64,000 nucleotides of DNA, from NCBI RefSeq assembly GCF_006517255.1, contig NZ_CP041185.1, positions 3,782,001 to 3,846,000 of the forward strand. The letters run 5' to 3'. Origin of the DNA: Janthinobacterium tructae. GTDB lineage: Bacteria > Pseudomonadota > Gammaproteobacteria > Burkholderiales > Burkholderiaceae_D. A program made the position numbers and the translations under genes. The notes beneath the pieces were generated by a model. That model was not told the DNA's origin, made no database searches, and saw only the letters and a program-made list of their open reading frames with translations. Of the stretch, positions 25,777-35,562 are shown in pieces; position 1 is the first letter of the stretch, and each line of letters begins with the position of its first letter.

Positions 25777-26796
25777 TCAGGAGGTACGCACCACCATCAA
25801 GCCCGCGCGCAAGCCCACCCGCACGTCCGGGTTGGGGAACACCACCAGCTCTTCCGCGTGCTGCACCGTGTAGACGTGGTCGCCATCGCTGGCGATCACC
25901 GCGTGTTGCGGCAGCGACGTAAAATTCTGCGTGCTGCGATCAAACGCCATGCGGAATTCGTCGCTGTGCTTGATGATTTCCTGCGCCACCTTGAACACGT
26001 GCGGTTGCACCTTGACGGGCTGCGCAGGCAGCCCACGCAGCAAGCCGTCCAGCGCGCGCGACACGTCGTCGAACAGCGACAAATCGTTCTGCCCCAGGGT
26101 GCCCACGCGGCCCAGCTCCACCGTGCTGGCGGCCGCGCCGAAATGCTCGGCCGAATAATAGCTGTAGGTGCCGGCCGACTGCGGGTTCATGATGATGGCG
26201 CCGATGGCCGCCTGGCCCAGCCAGGCTATCAGCTGCGCCTTGGCGTCGTCGGCCACCAGGTCCGGCACGATGGCAAACGTGGGGTACACGGAAGGCCGGA
26301 TGGCCGTGTGCAAATCCAGGTGCCAGCGCACAGGGCCCGCCGCTTCAAAGAACGCTGTTGTCGCAGTGATCATTTCATCGGCGCGCGCGCTTTCCGCCGC
26401 TTGCGCCAAACTCCCCCGCACGGGGCGGAACATGCGATTCAGGTCGGCGTCGATGAAACGCTTGCCGGCCCGGATCGCATCGACATTGCCCACGCAAACG
26501 AGCAGGTCGACGGCCAGCTTTGACGCATCGCGCGACAGCGCGTCGAGCAGATGCGCCAGCACTTCGATCGGCCCCGTCTCGTCGCCATGCACGCCCACCG
26601 AGACGGCCACGCTGGCGCGCCCCGCATCGGCCCGCGGCTTGACGACTTGCAGCATGCCCGGCGCCGGCAAGGCCACCGTGAAACCGGCGTTGGCGAACAG
26701 CTGCGCCACGCCGCTGAAATCGGCCTGCGCCAGCGCCTGCACGGCTGGCGGCAAGCCGCCAGCACCCGGTCCAACTTGTCGTACTTCTTGCGTCAT
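25777..26796 (-). CDS. astE: Succinylglutamate desuccinylase
   Basis: 339 residues. AstE hydrolyses N-succinylglutamate to glutamate and succinate, the last step of the arginine succinyltransferase pathway, in the cytoplasm. The zinc site of this M14-like family is visible: H70 and E73 in GVHGDETGP, and H163 in DLHTA. The catalytic Glu is E227 in VELGRVG. Its ATG shares one base with the stop of the glutamate dehydrogenase upstream (TAATG), so translation is probably coupled. It is last in the ast cluster, followed by the terminator at 25718-25752. Confidence 0.96.
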   Translation of the reverse strand: MTQEVRQVGPGAGGLPPAVQALAQADFSGVAQLFANAGFTVALPAPGMLQVVKPRADAGRASVAVSVGVHGDETGPIEVLAHLLDALSRDASKLAVDLLVCVGNVDAIRAGKRFIDADLNRMFRPVRGSLAQAAESARADEMITATTAFFEAAGPVRWHLDLHTAIRPSVYPTFAIVPDLVADDAKAQLIAWLGQAAIGAIIMNPQSAGTYSYYSAEHFGAAASTVELGRVGTLGQNDLSLFDDVSRALDGLLRGLPAQPVKVQPHVFKVAQEIIKHSDEFRMAFDRSTQNFTSLPQHAVIASDGDHVYTVQHAEELVVFPNPDVRVGLRAGLMVVRTS

Positions 26797-29700
26797 TACA
26801 CCGCCGCTTCCGCTGTGGATTCCGCCGTGATTTTATTCACGGCTTCCGACAAGGTCCACACGTCCAGCATGGCTTGCTCCAGTTCCGTCGCCGCCACATA
26901 CGCCGACAGGCCCAGCGCGCCCGTCACCGCATCGACGGCCTGGCCCGCATTGCCTTGCCCGGCACGCGCCAGTACCTGCGTCAGCAGGCGCTGTTGCGTG
27001 CGGCGCAGCGCTTGCTGCGCGTAGTTGCGCAACTGCTCCTGCGACTTGCCTTGCGCGGCCAGCTTCAGGCCACGTTCCAGCGTGTCGATGCCCGCCTGGC
27101 TGCGCAGGGCCAGGCCCACTTGCAAAAAGGCCGCCAGGTCCATCGCCGCAGGACGCGGCACGGACAGGGCCGGGAACAGGAAGCCGGCGACGACTTCCAG
27201 CGCATCGACCGCATCCCACGCCTGCACGAAGGCCGGCGTCAGGCCCGGCACCAGCGCCGCTTCGGACTTGATGCCGACGGCTTGCAGCAGTTCGCGCTTC
27301 GATTCCGCACCAAACAAACGCGTCAGTTCAGCCAGGCCGGCGCCACGCAATTGCTCGGCCGGCACGGACAAGACGCCGGCGATCATCGTTTGCTGCAGCA
27401 CGCGCGTTTGCGCGTCGACCTTGATCGACACGGCACGCGGAATCGTCAAGGCATCCGCATCGAGCGCGTCGAAGACGGGCGCCAGATTCAGCGCCACCCA
27501 GGCCTGACCCCATGCCAGAATCACGGCCGACTCGTCCACGCCGTGTTCTGCCGCCAGGTTGCGGATCATCAGCGGGCCGCAGCGGTTGATCACTTCATTG
27601 GCCAGCACGGTGGCCAGGATGGCGTTGGCCAGCGGATGGTCCAGCGCCGAACGGGTTTCCACCAGCAGCGATGGGAAGTACGGTTTCAACACCGGTTCGG
27701 CCCAGGTTTCATCCGTCAACGGCAGCGCGGACAGGATGCGCTTGAAGCGGTTCTTCACGTTGGCGATCACCACCGCCAGTTCCGGCGTGGTAAGACCGCG
27801 GCCATCGCTCTTGCGGCGTGCCAGTTCGGCCACCGAAGGCAGTTGCTCCAGCTCGCGCGACAGGGCGCCCTCTTCTTCCAGGCTGGCGATCAGCGCGGCA
27901 TAGCCATCCTGCACGGCGCTCTCGCTTTGCGCCTGCAACTCGCGCACCAGCAAATGCGTCTGCTGCGTGTTGTCGCGCAAGACCAGGCGCTCGACGTCGT
28001 CCGTCATCGCATACAGCTCGCGATTGCGTTCGGCTTCCGTCAGCTTGCCCGCATTGACTTCCACGTCCAGCCAGATTTTCACGTTCACTTCATGGTCCGA
28101 GCAATCCACGCCGGCCGAATTGTCGATCGCATCGGTGAAGATGCGCCCACCCGCCAGCGCGAACTCGATGCGCCCTGCCTGCGTCGCACCCAGGTTGCCA
28201 CCTTCGGCCACCACTTTCACGCGCAGCTCATTACCGCTGACGCGGATATGGTCGTTGGCGCGGTCCTTTACCTGGGCGTGCGTCTCGGTCGATGCCTTGA
28301 TATAGGTGCCGATGCCGCCGTTGTAGAACAGGTCCACCGGGGATTTCAAGATGCGGTGCATCAGTTCTTCCGGCGCCAGCGAGGTTTCTGCGATATCGAG
28401 CGCGGCGCGGATCTGCGGCGACAGCTCGATCGTGCGGGCGGAGCGCGGATACACGCCGCCGCCGGCCGAGATCAATTCCTTGTTGTAGTCGTCCCACGAG
28501 GAGCGCGGCAAGGCGAAGAGGCGCGCGCGCTCGTCGAACGAGACGGAGACGTCCGGTGTCGGGTCGAGGAAGATGTGGCGATGGTCGAATGCGGCCACCA
28601 GTTTCAGCTGGCGCGACAGCAGCACGCCATTACCGAACACGTCGCCCGACATGTCGCCCACGCCGACCATGGTGATCGGGGTGGTATTGAGGTCGTGGTC
28701 CATTTCATAGAAGTGGCGCTTCACGGCTTCGAATGCGCCCTTGGCGGTGATGCCCAGTTTCTTGTGGTCGTAGCCATTCGAGCCGCCCGAGGCGAACGCG
28801 TCGCCGAGCCAGAAACCGCGCTGCACGGCGATGCCGTTGGCGATGTCCGAGAACGTGGCCGTGCCCTTGTCGGCGGCGACCACCAGGTAAGGATCGGCTT
28901 CATCGAAGCAGACGGTGTCGACCGGCGGCACGATATTGCCCAGCGAACGGTTGTCCGTCACTTCCAGCAGGCTGGAAATGAACAGGCGGTACACGGCTTC
29001 GCCTTCGGCCGCGATGGTTTCACGCACGGCGTCCTTCGGCATCATCTTGCAGACAAAACCGCCCTTCGCGCCAGCCGGCACGATCACGGCATTTTTCACC
29101 ATCTGCGCCTTCACCAGACCCAGCACTTCGGTGCGGTAGTCTTCCATGCGGTCGGACCAGCGCAAGCCGCCACGGGCGACGGGGCCGCCGCGCAGGTGCA
29201 CGCCTTCAAAGCGGCGCGAGAAGACAAAAATCTCGCGGTAAGGACGCGGTTCCGGCACCAGCGCCAGGCTGCTGGTATCGAACTTGAAGATGATCTTGTC
29301 GCCTTGTTGATTATTCTGGAAGTAGCTGGTGCGCAGGGTGGCGGCCATCAGGTCGGCCAGCGCGCCGAGGATTTCCTCGGTATCGGCATGGTTCACGGAT
29401 GGCAGGCCGGCCTTGATGGCGGCGATGCTTTCCAGGGCGGCCGCGTGCTGCGCGTCGGACAGCGAGGGATCGAAGCGCTGCAGGAAGGCGTCGACCAGGG
29501 CCTTCACATGGGCCGGCTGCTTGCGCAGGCTTTCGGCGATGTAGCGCACCGAGAAGCGGCTGCCCGTCTGGCGCCAGTAGCTGGTGTAGGCGCGCACCAG
29601 CTGCACTTCGCGCGTCGACAGGCCGCCTTCGATGACCAGGCCATTCAGGCGGCCATCTTCGGCCGTGTCGTTGAACAGGGCGGCAAACAGTTCCTGCGCC

Positions 29701-31523
29701 ACGGCGACGACGGATGGCTGCGCCAGTTTCGCCGCGCTGGCGGCATCGACCGTCAGGCTGGTGACGAAATAGCGCGTGCCGTCCGGTGGCGAAATCGAGA
29801 AAGCCTGCTCGCGGTCGATGGCCACGCCAGCATTGTGCAGGGCCGGCAGGATGGCCGACAGCGGCGGCACCTTGTTGGCCGAATGCAGGCGGATGGTGGT
29901 GACGGCACCCGTCTCGATGCGTACGGCCACATGCGATGGATCGGTGTTGCGCAGGATGGTGTCGAGATCGCGGAAGGCGACGGCCGGCGCCGTGGCGGCA
30001 ACGTAGTCGAGCGGCAAGGTGGCGCAGAGTTTGCGCAGGCTGGTGCGCAGGGCCACGTCGGGCACGGCGTCGGCCACGGCGGCAAAGCCGTTATGCCAGC
30101 CATCGAGCACGCCAAGGAGCGGCTGTTCGATATCCGTTTCCAGGTCCAGCGGGTAACGGGCGGCATGCGCGATCAGGTAGACGCGCGCCAGCGGGCCGTC
30201 GGCCACCAGGGTCTGCGTGCTCACATGCGTGGCGCCGGAACTGGCTTGCAGGGCCTTTGCCAGGCTCGATGCCACGCTGGCGCTGTAGCGCTCGCGCGGC
30301 AGGTAGACCAGCACGTTCAGGTGGCGCGCATACACGTCGCGGCGCGCAAAGACCTTGGTGCGCGGCTGCTTGTACAGCGAAACGACGGCGCCGCACACTT
30401 GCGCCAGCCAGTCGAGGTCCGCTTCCAGCGCTTCGGTGCGCGGCAGCGATTCGAGGATTTCGCGGAATTTCTCGGCGCGGAAGCCTTGCTGGCGCACGCC
30501 GGCCAGGCTCAGTACCTTGGCCACGCGGCCGCGCGCAAACGGCAGCGCTGCCAGCGGGGTGGAATTGCCGGCACGGGTAAACAGGCCGACAAAGCAATGC
30601 TCGCCCAGGATCGCGCCTTGCGCATCCATGTCGCGCACGCCGATGAAATCGAGCTGCTGGTCGCGGTGCAAAGTGCCTGCCACGTCGGCCTTGACGATGG
30701 ACAGCGCCGAGTCGCGCTTGGCCAGGGTGTCGAAATCGCCGGGAATATTCGCCAGGCAGGTGCTGTAGACGGGGTGGGCCGTATCCTGCAGCACGCCGAT
30801 GCGGCTCGGGATGTCGCGTTCGAGTTCGCGCACGCCCGGCTTGACGCGGTAATAGGCGTAGCCGAACACTTCAAAGCCGCCGCTGCGGGCCCATTCCAGG
30901 AAGGCGGCGACTTCCGCGCCTTCTTCGCCATGCTGGGCGGCAGCCACGGCGACTGCGGCCAGGCGCTCGCCCATGGCGGCGGCATCGCGGCGCACGGTGG
31001 CGGCGTCACGCGCGACCATCTCCAGGGCGGCGACCAGCGCGGCCAGGGCTTCCGGCGCCAGCTCTTCGTCGAGCAGCACCAGCACATACGATTCGAGCGG
31101 GTCGCCCGGCTGGCGCACCGCTTCGACACTGCCGTCAGCGGCGCGGCGCACCGGCAGCACGGTGTTCATCACGCCGCGCACGGCCAGGTGCTGGCGGCGC
31201 ATGGCCATGACGATGGAGTCGACCAGGTAAGGCATGTCTTCGTTCAGGATCAGCAAGGCGCTCGCCATGCCGCCACGGCCATCGGCATAACGCAGGGTGG
31301 CGATTTGGCAGCCGCTGCCGGTGCGCTTGGCCGCTTGCGTAAAGCCGTCGACCAGCACGGGCGCCAGGCTGTCGGGCGCGATATCGGCCAGGTCTTCGGC
31401 GTCGAGCGAGTCCAGCCATGCCTGCACCAGTTGTACGACCGGCGCTGCTGCCTTGTTCGCATTGCCAGCCGCGTTAATCAGCTCCAGCGTTTGTGTGCGC
31501 AAATCTTGTGGCGTGTGATTCAT
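26796..31523 (-). CDS. gdhB: NAD-dependent glutamate dehydrogenase, large (180-kDa) type
   Basis: 1,575 residues, the length of the large bacterial NAD-GDH class (Pseudomonas GdhB about 1,620). The enzyme deaminates glutamate to 2-oxoglutarate and ammonia with NAD. The N-terminal half is the regulatory region. The catalytic core holds GGPVARGGLRWSDRMEDYRT (about residue 780) and VPAGAKGGFVCK. The NAD-binding part includes NGVLLSRQLKLVAAFDH and VVAEGGNLGATQAGR. GGAG precedes the ATG at 31523. It lies between astB and astE on the same strand and overlaps astE, so it probably burns the glutamate made by the AST pathway. A 149-bp gap separates it from astB and could hold an extra promoter. Confidence 0.95.
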   Translation of the reverse strand: MNHTPQDLRTQTLELINAAGNANKAAAPVVQLVQAWLDSLDAEDLADIAPDSLAPVLVDGFTQAAKRTGSGCQIATLRYADGRGGMASALLILNEDMPYLVDSIVMAMRRQHLAVRGVMNTVLPVRRAADGSVEAVRQPGDPLESYVLVLLDEELAPEALAALVAALEMVARDAATVRRDAAAMGERLAAVAVAAAQHGEEGAEVAAFLEWARSGGFEVFGYAYYRVKPGVRELERDIPSRIGVLQDTAHPVYSTCLANIPGDFDTLAKRDSALSIVKADVAGTLHRDQQLDFIGVRDMDAQGAILGEHCFVGLFTRAGNSTPLAALPFARGRVAKVLSLAGVRQQGFRAEKFREILESLPRTEALEADLDWLAQVCGAVVSLYKQPRTKVFARRDVYARHLNVLVYLPRERYSASVASSLAKALQASSGATHVSTQTLVADGPLARVYLIAHAARYPLDLETDIEQPLLGVLDGWHNGFAAVADAVPDVALRTSLRKLCATLPLDYVAATAPAVAFRDLDTILRNTDPSHVAVRIETGAVTTIRLHSANKVPPLSAILPALHNAGVAIDREQAFSISPPDGTRYFVTSLTVDAASAAKLAQPSVVAVAQELFAALFNDTAEDGRLNGLVIEGGLSTREVQLVRAYTSYWRQTGSRFSVRYIAESLRKQPAHVKALVDAFLQRFDPSLSDAQHAAALESIAAIKAGLPSVNHADTEEILGALADLMAATLRTSYFQNNQQGDKIIFKFDTSSLALVPEPRPYREIFVFSRRFEGVHLRGGPVARGGLRWSDRMEDYRTEVLGLVKAQMVKNAVIVPAGAKGGFVCKMMPKDAVRETIAAEGEAVYRLFISSLLEVTDNRSLGNIVPPVDTVCFDEADPYLVVAADKGTATFSDIANGIAVQRGFWLGDAFASGGSNGYDHKKLGITAKGAFEAVKRHFYEMDHDLNTTPITMVGVGDMSGDVFGNGVLLSRQLKLVAAFDHRHIFLDPTPDVSVSFDERARLFALPRSSWDDYNKELISAGGGVYPRSARTIELSPQIRAALDIAETSLAPEELMHRILKSPVDLFYNGGIGTYIKASTETHAQVKDRANDHIRVSGNELRVKVVAEGGNLGATQAGRIEFALAGGRIFTDAIDNSAGVDCSDHEVNVKIWLDVEVNAGKLTEAERNRELYAMTDDVERLVLRDNTQQTHLLVRELQAQSESAVQDGYAALIASLEEEGALSRELEQLPSVAELARRKSDGRGLTTPELAVVIANVKNRFKRILSALPLTDETWAEPVLKPYFPSLLVETRSALDHPLANAILATVLANEVINRCGPLMIRNLAAEHGVDESAVILAWGQAWVALNLAPVFDALDADALTIPRAVSIKVDAQTRVLQQTMIAGVLSVPAEQLRGAGLAELTRLFGAESKRELLQAVGIKSEAALVPGLTPAFVQAWDAVDALEVVAGFLFPALSVPRPAAMDLAAFLQVGLALRSQAGIDTLERGLKLAAQGKSQEQLRNYAQQALRRTQQRLLTQVLARAGQGNAGQAVDAVTGALGLSAYVAATELEQAMLDVWTLSEAVNKITAESTAEAAV

Positions 31524-31672
31524 CTTGCATCTCCATTACGGTAATGTGAATGTCCAACGCTGTCGTTCGGGCTTGTGGCTGGGCGGCAGCGGTGTCAAGA
31601 GACGGGGGTCGCCCGTCCAATTCTGTGTTGCGGATAGTCTGTCTCGGATTTTTTCTGTGCTTTTTCTATCGC

Positions 31673-33013
31673 CTACAAGTCGTACAATCCTGGTAAGTTG
31701 AGGATGATCGTCAATTCTTCAAGCGCCGCATGCACTTCCAGCGCCAGCTGCGGGTCGGCCAGGTCGCCCGGCTCCAGGTGGTCGCGGTAGTGTTTTTCCA
31801 CCCACTGCACCAGCCGATGGTACAGCGTTTCCGTCATGATCACGCCCTGGTGCATGGCGCGCGCTTCGGTTTCCGTCAGGGCCACGCGCAAACGCAGGCA
31901 GGCGGGCCCGCCGCCGTTGCGCATGCTCTGGCGCAGGTCGAAATGAATCAGTTCATCGATGGGTCCACCGCTGGCCACCAGGCCATCCAGATAGCGCGAC
32001 ACGGCGCGGTTTTCCTGGCACTCCTGCGGTATCACCAGCGCCATCTTGCCACCCTCTTTCGTCAGCAACTGGCTGTTGAACAGATAGCTGGTCACCGCAT
32101 CCTGGATCGGCACCTGGCCCGTGTCCACGCGCAGTGCCTGCAAGTCGGCATCCGTGGCGGCGACGGCGCGGCGCAGCTGCGACAGGCTTTCCCCTTCATT
32201 GGCAAACGCCTGCTCGTGATAGAACAGCACATTGCCATTGCCGACGGCGATGACGTCGTTGTGGAACACACCCTGGTCGATCACCTCGGGATTCTGCTGC
32301 ACGTACACGGTGCGTTTTGCATCGAGGCCATGCAGGCGCGCCACGGCTTGCGACGCTTCCAGGGTCTGGCGCGCCGGATAACGCTTCGGCGACGGCGCGG
32401 AAGGATCGAACTCCACCCGGCCATACACGAACAACTCCACCGATGGTGCGCCGTGGTACGCGCCCAAACGCGTGTGGTTGGCCGCGCCCTCGTCGCCAAA
32501 GGCGGGCGTCGACGGCAGCGCGTCATGCACGGCGAAGTGTTTTTCGTCGCCGAAGATGGCGCGCAGGCTGCGCGCCGACTGCGCGTGCTCGAAGGCGCGG
32601 TGCAGCTTGTTATTCAGGTTGGCGGCCGTGAAATGCACGCGGCCGTCCTGCGTGTCCGCCGAAGGGCTGACCGTGGCGGCATTCGCCGTCCACATGGGCG
32701 AGGCCGAATAGGCGCAGGCCAGAATCACAGGGGATTCCTTGTAGGCGCGCGCCAGCACTTCGGCGTCCGTGCCCGTGAAGCCGATACTGCGCAGCAGGCG
32801 GAAATTGGGGCGGTTCTGCGGCGGCAGCAAGGCTTGTGCAAAACCGCGCGCGGCCAGGGCACGCATCTTGGCCAGGCCCTGCAAGGCGGCCTGCTTCGGA
32901 TTCGAAGCGCTTTTCACATTGCTGAACGAGGCCACGTTGCCGAACGACAGGCCGGCATAGTTATGCGATGGCCCGACCAGGCCGTCAAAATTGTATTCGC
33001 GCGTGCTGTGCAT
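31673..33013 (-). CDS. astB: N-succinylarginine dihydrolase
   Basis: 446 residues (E. coli 447). AstB converts N2-succinylarginine to N2-succinylornithine, two ammonia and CO2. The catalytic residues of this guanidino-modifying family are in place: E175 ([11 protein letters not shown]), H251 ([10 protein letters not shown]) and C372 ([11 protein letters not shown]). The N-terminus [24 protein letters not shown] is typical. AAGGAGTTCCC precedes the ATG. It starts 9 bases after the astD stop. Confidence 0.97.
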   Translation of the reverse strand: MHSTREYNFDGLVGPSHNYAGLSFGNVASFSNVKSASNPKQAALQGLAKMRALAARGFAQALLPPQNRPNFRLLRSIGFTGTDAEVLARAYKESPVILACAYSASPMWTANAATVSPSADTQDGRVHFTAANLNNKLHRAFEHAQSARSLRAIFGDEKHFAVHDALPSTPAFGDEGAANHTRLGAYHGAPSVELFVYGRVEFDPSAPSPKRYPARQTLEASQAVARLHGLDAKRTVYVQQNPEVIDQGVFHNDVIAVGNGNVLFYHEQAFANEGESLSQLRRAVAATDADLQALRVDTGQVPIQDAVTSYLFNSQLLTKEGGKMALVIPQECQENRAVSRYLDGLVASGGPIDELIHFDLRQSMRNGGGPACLRLRVALTETEARAMHQGVIMTETLYHRLVQWVEKHYRDHLEPGDLADPQLALEVHAALEELTIILNLPGLYDL

Positions 33014-33022
33014 GGGAACTCC

Positions 33023-34504
33023 TTAAAAATTCAGGCCGGGCGACAGCTTGGCCGGCATTTCCAGCGCGCTGTTTTCGATCGAGGCGACCGGATAGGCGCA
33101 GTAATCGGCCGCGTAATAGGCGCTCGGACGGTGGTTGCCCGACTTGCCGATGCCGCCAAACGGCGCCGTGCTGGCCGCGCCCGTGGTCGGGCGGTTCCAG
33201 TTGATGATGCCGGCGCGCGCGCGCGTTTGAAACAGCTGCCACAGCGCCGCATCATCGGACAAGAGCGCGGCGGCCAGGCCGAATTCGGTGGCGTTGGCAA
33301 CCTTCAGGGCCGCGTTGAAATCGGCCACGCGGATCACTTGCAGCAGTGGGCCGAACCATTCCTCGTCGGGGATGCCGACAGCGTTGGTAACGTCGACGAT
33401 GCCGGCCGTCACAAAACCCGCCGCGGGGTTTAACTGGCGCATCTGCAGCAGGGTGGTACCGCCCTTGGCAACCATGTCCGCCTGCGCCTGTACCAGGCGC
33501 GCGGCCACGGCGCTCGATACGACAGGGCCCATGAAAGGCTGCGGCTGCGCATCGGACGCGCCGATGCCCAGTTTCGCCGCCACTTCCACCAGGCGCGCCA
33601 CAAACGCTGCGCCGGCGGCGTTGTCCTGCACCACCAGGCGGCGTGCGCAGGTGCAGCGCTGGCCGGCCGACACAAAAGCGGAGAAGATCGCGTGGTGCAC
33701 GGCGGCGTCGACATCCTTCACATCCCACACCACCAAGGCGCTATTGCCGCCCATTTCCAGCGCCAGCATCTTGCCCGGCTGGCCGCCGAACTGGCGGTGC
33801 AGGCTGATGCCCGTCTGGCAGGAACCCGTAAACAATACGCCGTCGAGCAAGGCATTCGCGCCCAGCGCCACGCCCGTGTCACGCCCGCCGTTGACCAGGT
33901 TGACGACGCCATTGGGCAAGCCAGCCTGCTGCCACAGCTGCACGGTTTTGATGGCCGTGCGCGGCGCATATTCGCTGGGCTTGAAGACGATGGTGTTACC
34001 GGCGATCAGGGCCGGCACGATGTGGCCGTTGGGCAGGTGGCCAGGAAAATTGTACGGACCGAAGACGCCGAACACGCCATGCGGGCGGTGGCGCAGCACG
34101 GCGTCGCCATCAGCGATCTTGCTTTGCGTGATGCCCGTGCGCGCGTGGTAGGACTGCACCGAGATATCGATCTTGTTGGCCATGGTGGCCACTTCCGTGC
34201 GCGACTCCCACAAAGGTTTACCCACTTCTTCCGAGATCAGCAGCGCCAGCGCTTCCGCATGCTCCTTCAGCAGTTCGCGAAAGCGCACGCAGATGGCAAT
34301 GCGTTCTTCGACGGGCGTATCTGCCCACGCGTCAAAGGCGGCGCGGGCGGCCTGGCACGCCTGTTCGACTTCGCTCTCCGTCGCTTCCAGGCTGGCCCAG
34401 GTTTGCTTGCCGTTCGATGGGTCGATGGTAAGCAGTTCACGGCCCGTGCCTGGCAGCCAGGCGCCGTTGATGAAGTTCGATTGCATGGTATTCACATTAG
34501 ACAT
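33023..34504 (-). CDS. astD: Succinylglutamate-semialdehyde dehydrogenase
   Basis: 493 residues, an aldehyde dehydrogenase. It oxidises N-succinylglutamate 5-semialdehyde to N-succinylglutamate with NAD. The catalytic Cys is C284 (SAGQRC) and the general base is E250 (LALEMGGN). The cofactor-binding segments GVFGPYNFPGHLPNGHIVPAL and FTGS are present. The ATG at 34504 overlaps the aruG stop by eight bases, which supports translational coupling. A 27-residue upstream extension is rejected because it reads through aruG. An alternative ATG six codons in (MQSNFINGAW) is possible. Confidence 0.96.
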   Translation of the reverse strand: MSNVNTMQSNFINGAWLPGTGRELLTIDPSNGKQTWASLEATESEVEQACQAARAAFDAWADTPVEERIAICVRFRELLKEHAEALALLISEEVGKPLWESRTEVATMANKIDISVQSYHARTGITQSKIADGDAVLRHRPHGVFGVFGPYNFPGHLPNGHIVPALIAGNTIVFKPSEYAPRTAIKTVQLWQQAGLPNGVVNLVNGGRDTGVALGANALLDGVLFTGSCQTGISLHRQFGGQPGKMLALEMGGNSALVVWDVKDVDAAVHHAIFSAFVSAGQRCTCARRLVVQDNAAGAAFVARLVEVAAKLGIGASDAQPQPFMGPVVSSAVAARLVQAQADMVAKGGTTLLQMRQLNPAAGFVTAGIVDVTNAVGIPDEEWFGPLLQVIRVADFNAALKVANATEFGLAAALLSDDAALWQLFQTRARAGIINWNRPTTGAASTAPFGGIGKSGNHRPSAYYAADYCAYPVASIENSALEMPAKLSPGLNF

Positions 34505-35549
34505 GGGGATGCTTCCTCGGGTTGAGTGACAAGGTGCGCACGGTGTCGCCGTGATGGCAACGCAGCAGGTGCAATTCATCGTCATCGAGCGCGATCTTGC
34601 CGCTGTGCGGATTGGCGCTGGTAACGATCATGCGGAAATCTTTCAGGTCGGTGTTCGACACCAGGTAAGGCTCGGCCTGGGCGGCGTCGCCGCAGACTTC
34701 AGGTGCCGCCTCTGCGTCGAGTATGGCCGGCATGCTGTCGCGCATGGCGCGCAGTTCGGACACGCGCGCCTGCAGCACGGGACCGGCGTCGAAAATGTCG
34801 ACATAGCCTTCGAAGTGCAAACCTTCCTGTTCCAGCAGGCGGCGTGCAGGCGCCGTGCTCAGATGCACCTTGCCGATGACTTCCTGCGCCTCGTCGGGCA
34901 GGTAGGCCACGTACATGGGCTGGCGCGGCATCAGTTCGGCGATGAAGGATTTCTTGCCCAGGCTCGTCAAGTCATCGACGTGGTGGAAATCCATCTTGAA
35001 GAAGTGGCGGCCCAGGCCTTCATAGAACGGCGAGCTGCCGTCCGGCGCCTGGTAGCCGCGCATTTCGGCGATCAGCTTTTCCGTGAACAGGTGCGGGAAC
35101 TGGGCGATGAAGAGGAAGCGGCTTTTCGACAGCAGTTTGCCGTTGTTGCCGCTGCGGTAATCGGGGTGCAAAAACAGCGAGCACAGTTCCGTGCTGCCCG
35201 TCAGGTCGTTCGACAGGTACAGGGTTTCCATGCGCGTAAACACGTCGAGCTCGCGGCTGGAATGGACCAGGGTGCCGATGCGGTAGTTATAGAACGGTTC
35301 TTCCAGGCCCACGGCGCCCTTGATGGCGCACACGCCGGCCAGGCGGCCCGTATCCGTATCCTCCATGACGAACATGTAGTCGCGCTTTTCGGGCGCGATG
35401 GTTTCGGCGAACGAGGCGCAGGCAATGGCCAGGCGGTCGCCCAGCATTTTCATGTCCGGCTTGAGGGTGGTCATGCCGGTGCCGACCTGGCTGGCCAAGC
35501 CGTACAGGGCGTCCAGGTCAGAAGCGTTGATGGCGCGTACTACTAGCAT
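34497..35549 (-). CDS. aruG: Arginine N-succinyltransferase, beta subunit
   Basis: 350 residues. AstA-family enzymes transfer succinyl from succinyl-CoA to arginine. Family landmarks are LVVRAINASDLDALYGLA, FYNYRIGTLVHSSRELDV, LCSLFLHPDYRSGNNGKLLSKSRFLFIAQF and FEGYVDIFDAGPVLQA. Here two adjacent paralogous astA genes occur, as in Pseudomonas aruF/aruG, whose products form a heteromer. This second copy matches the beta (AruG) position. The start at 35549 is 13 bases after the aruF stop. The stop overlaps the astD start. Confidence 0.94.
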   Translation of the reverse strand: MLVVRAINASDLDALYGLASQVGTGMTTLKPDMKMLGDRLAIACASFAETIAPEKRDYMFVMEDTDTGRLAGVCAIKGAVGLEEPFYNYRIGTLVHSSRELDVFTRMETLYLSNDLTGSTELCSLFLHPDYRSGNNGKLLSKSRFLFIAQFPHLFTEKLIAEMRGYQAPDGSSPFYEGLGRHFFKMDFHHVDDLTSLGKKSFIAELMPRQPMYVAYLPDEAQEVIGKVHLSTAPARRLLEQEGLHFEGYVDIFDAGPVLQARVSELRAMRDSMPAILDAEAAPEVCGDAAQAEPYLVSNTDLKDFRMIVTSANPHSGKIALDDDELHLLRCHHGDTVRTLSLNPRKHPHV

Positions 35550-35562
35550 AATGTTCTCTCGG

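Noticed and set aside
26874..31544. A 1,556-codon open frame on the plus strand opposite the glutamate dehydrogenase
   Set aside because: It is the mirror of a GC-rich real gene; its translation is rich in His, Gln, Gly and Arg with no domain. The minus-strand frame has clear GDH motifs.
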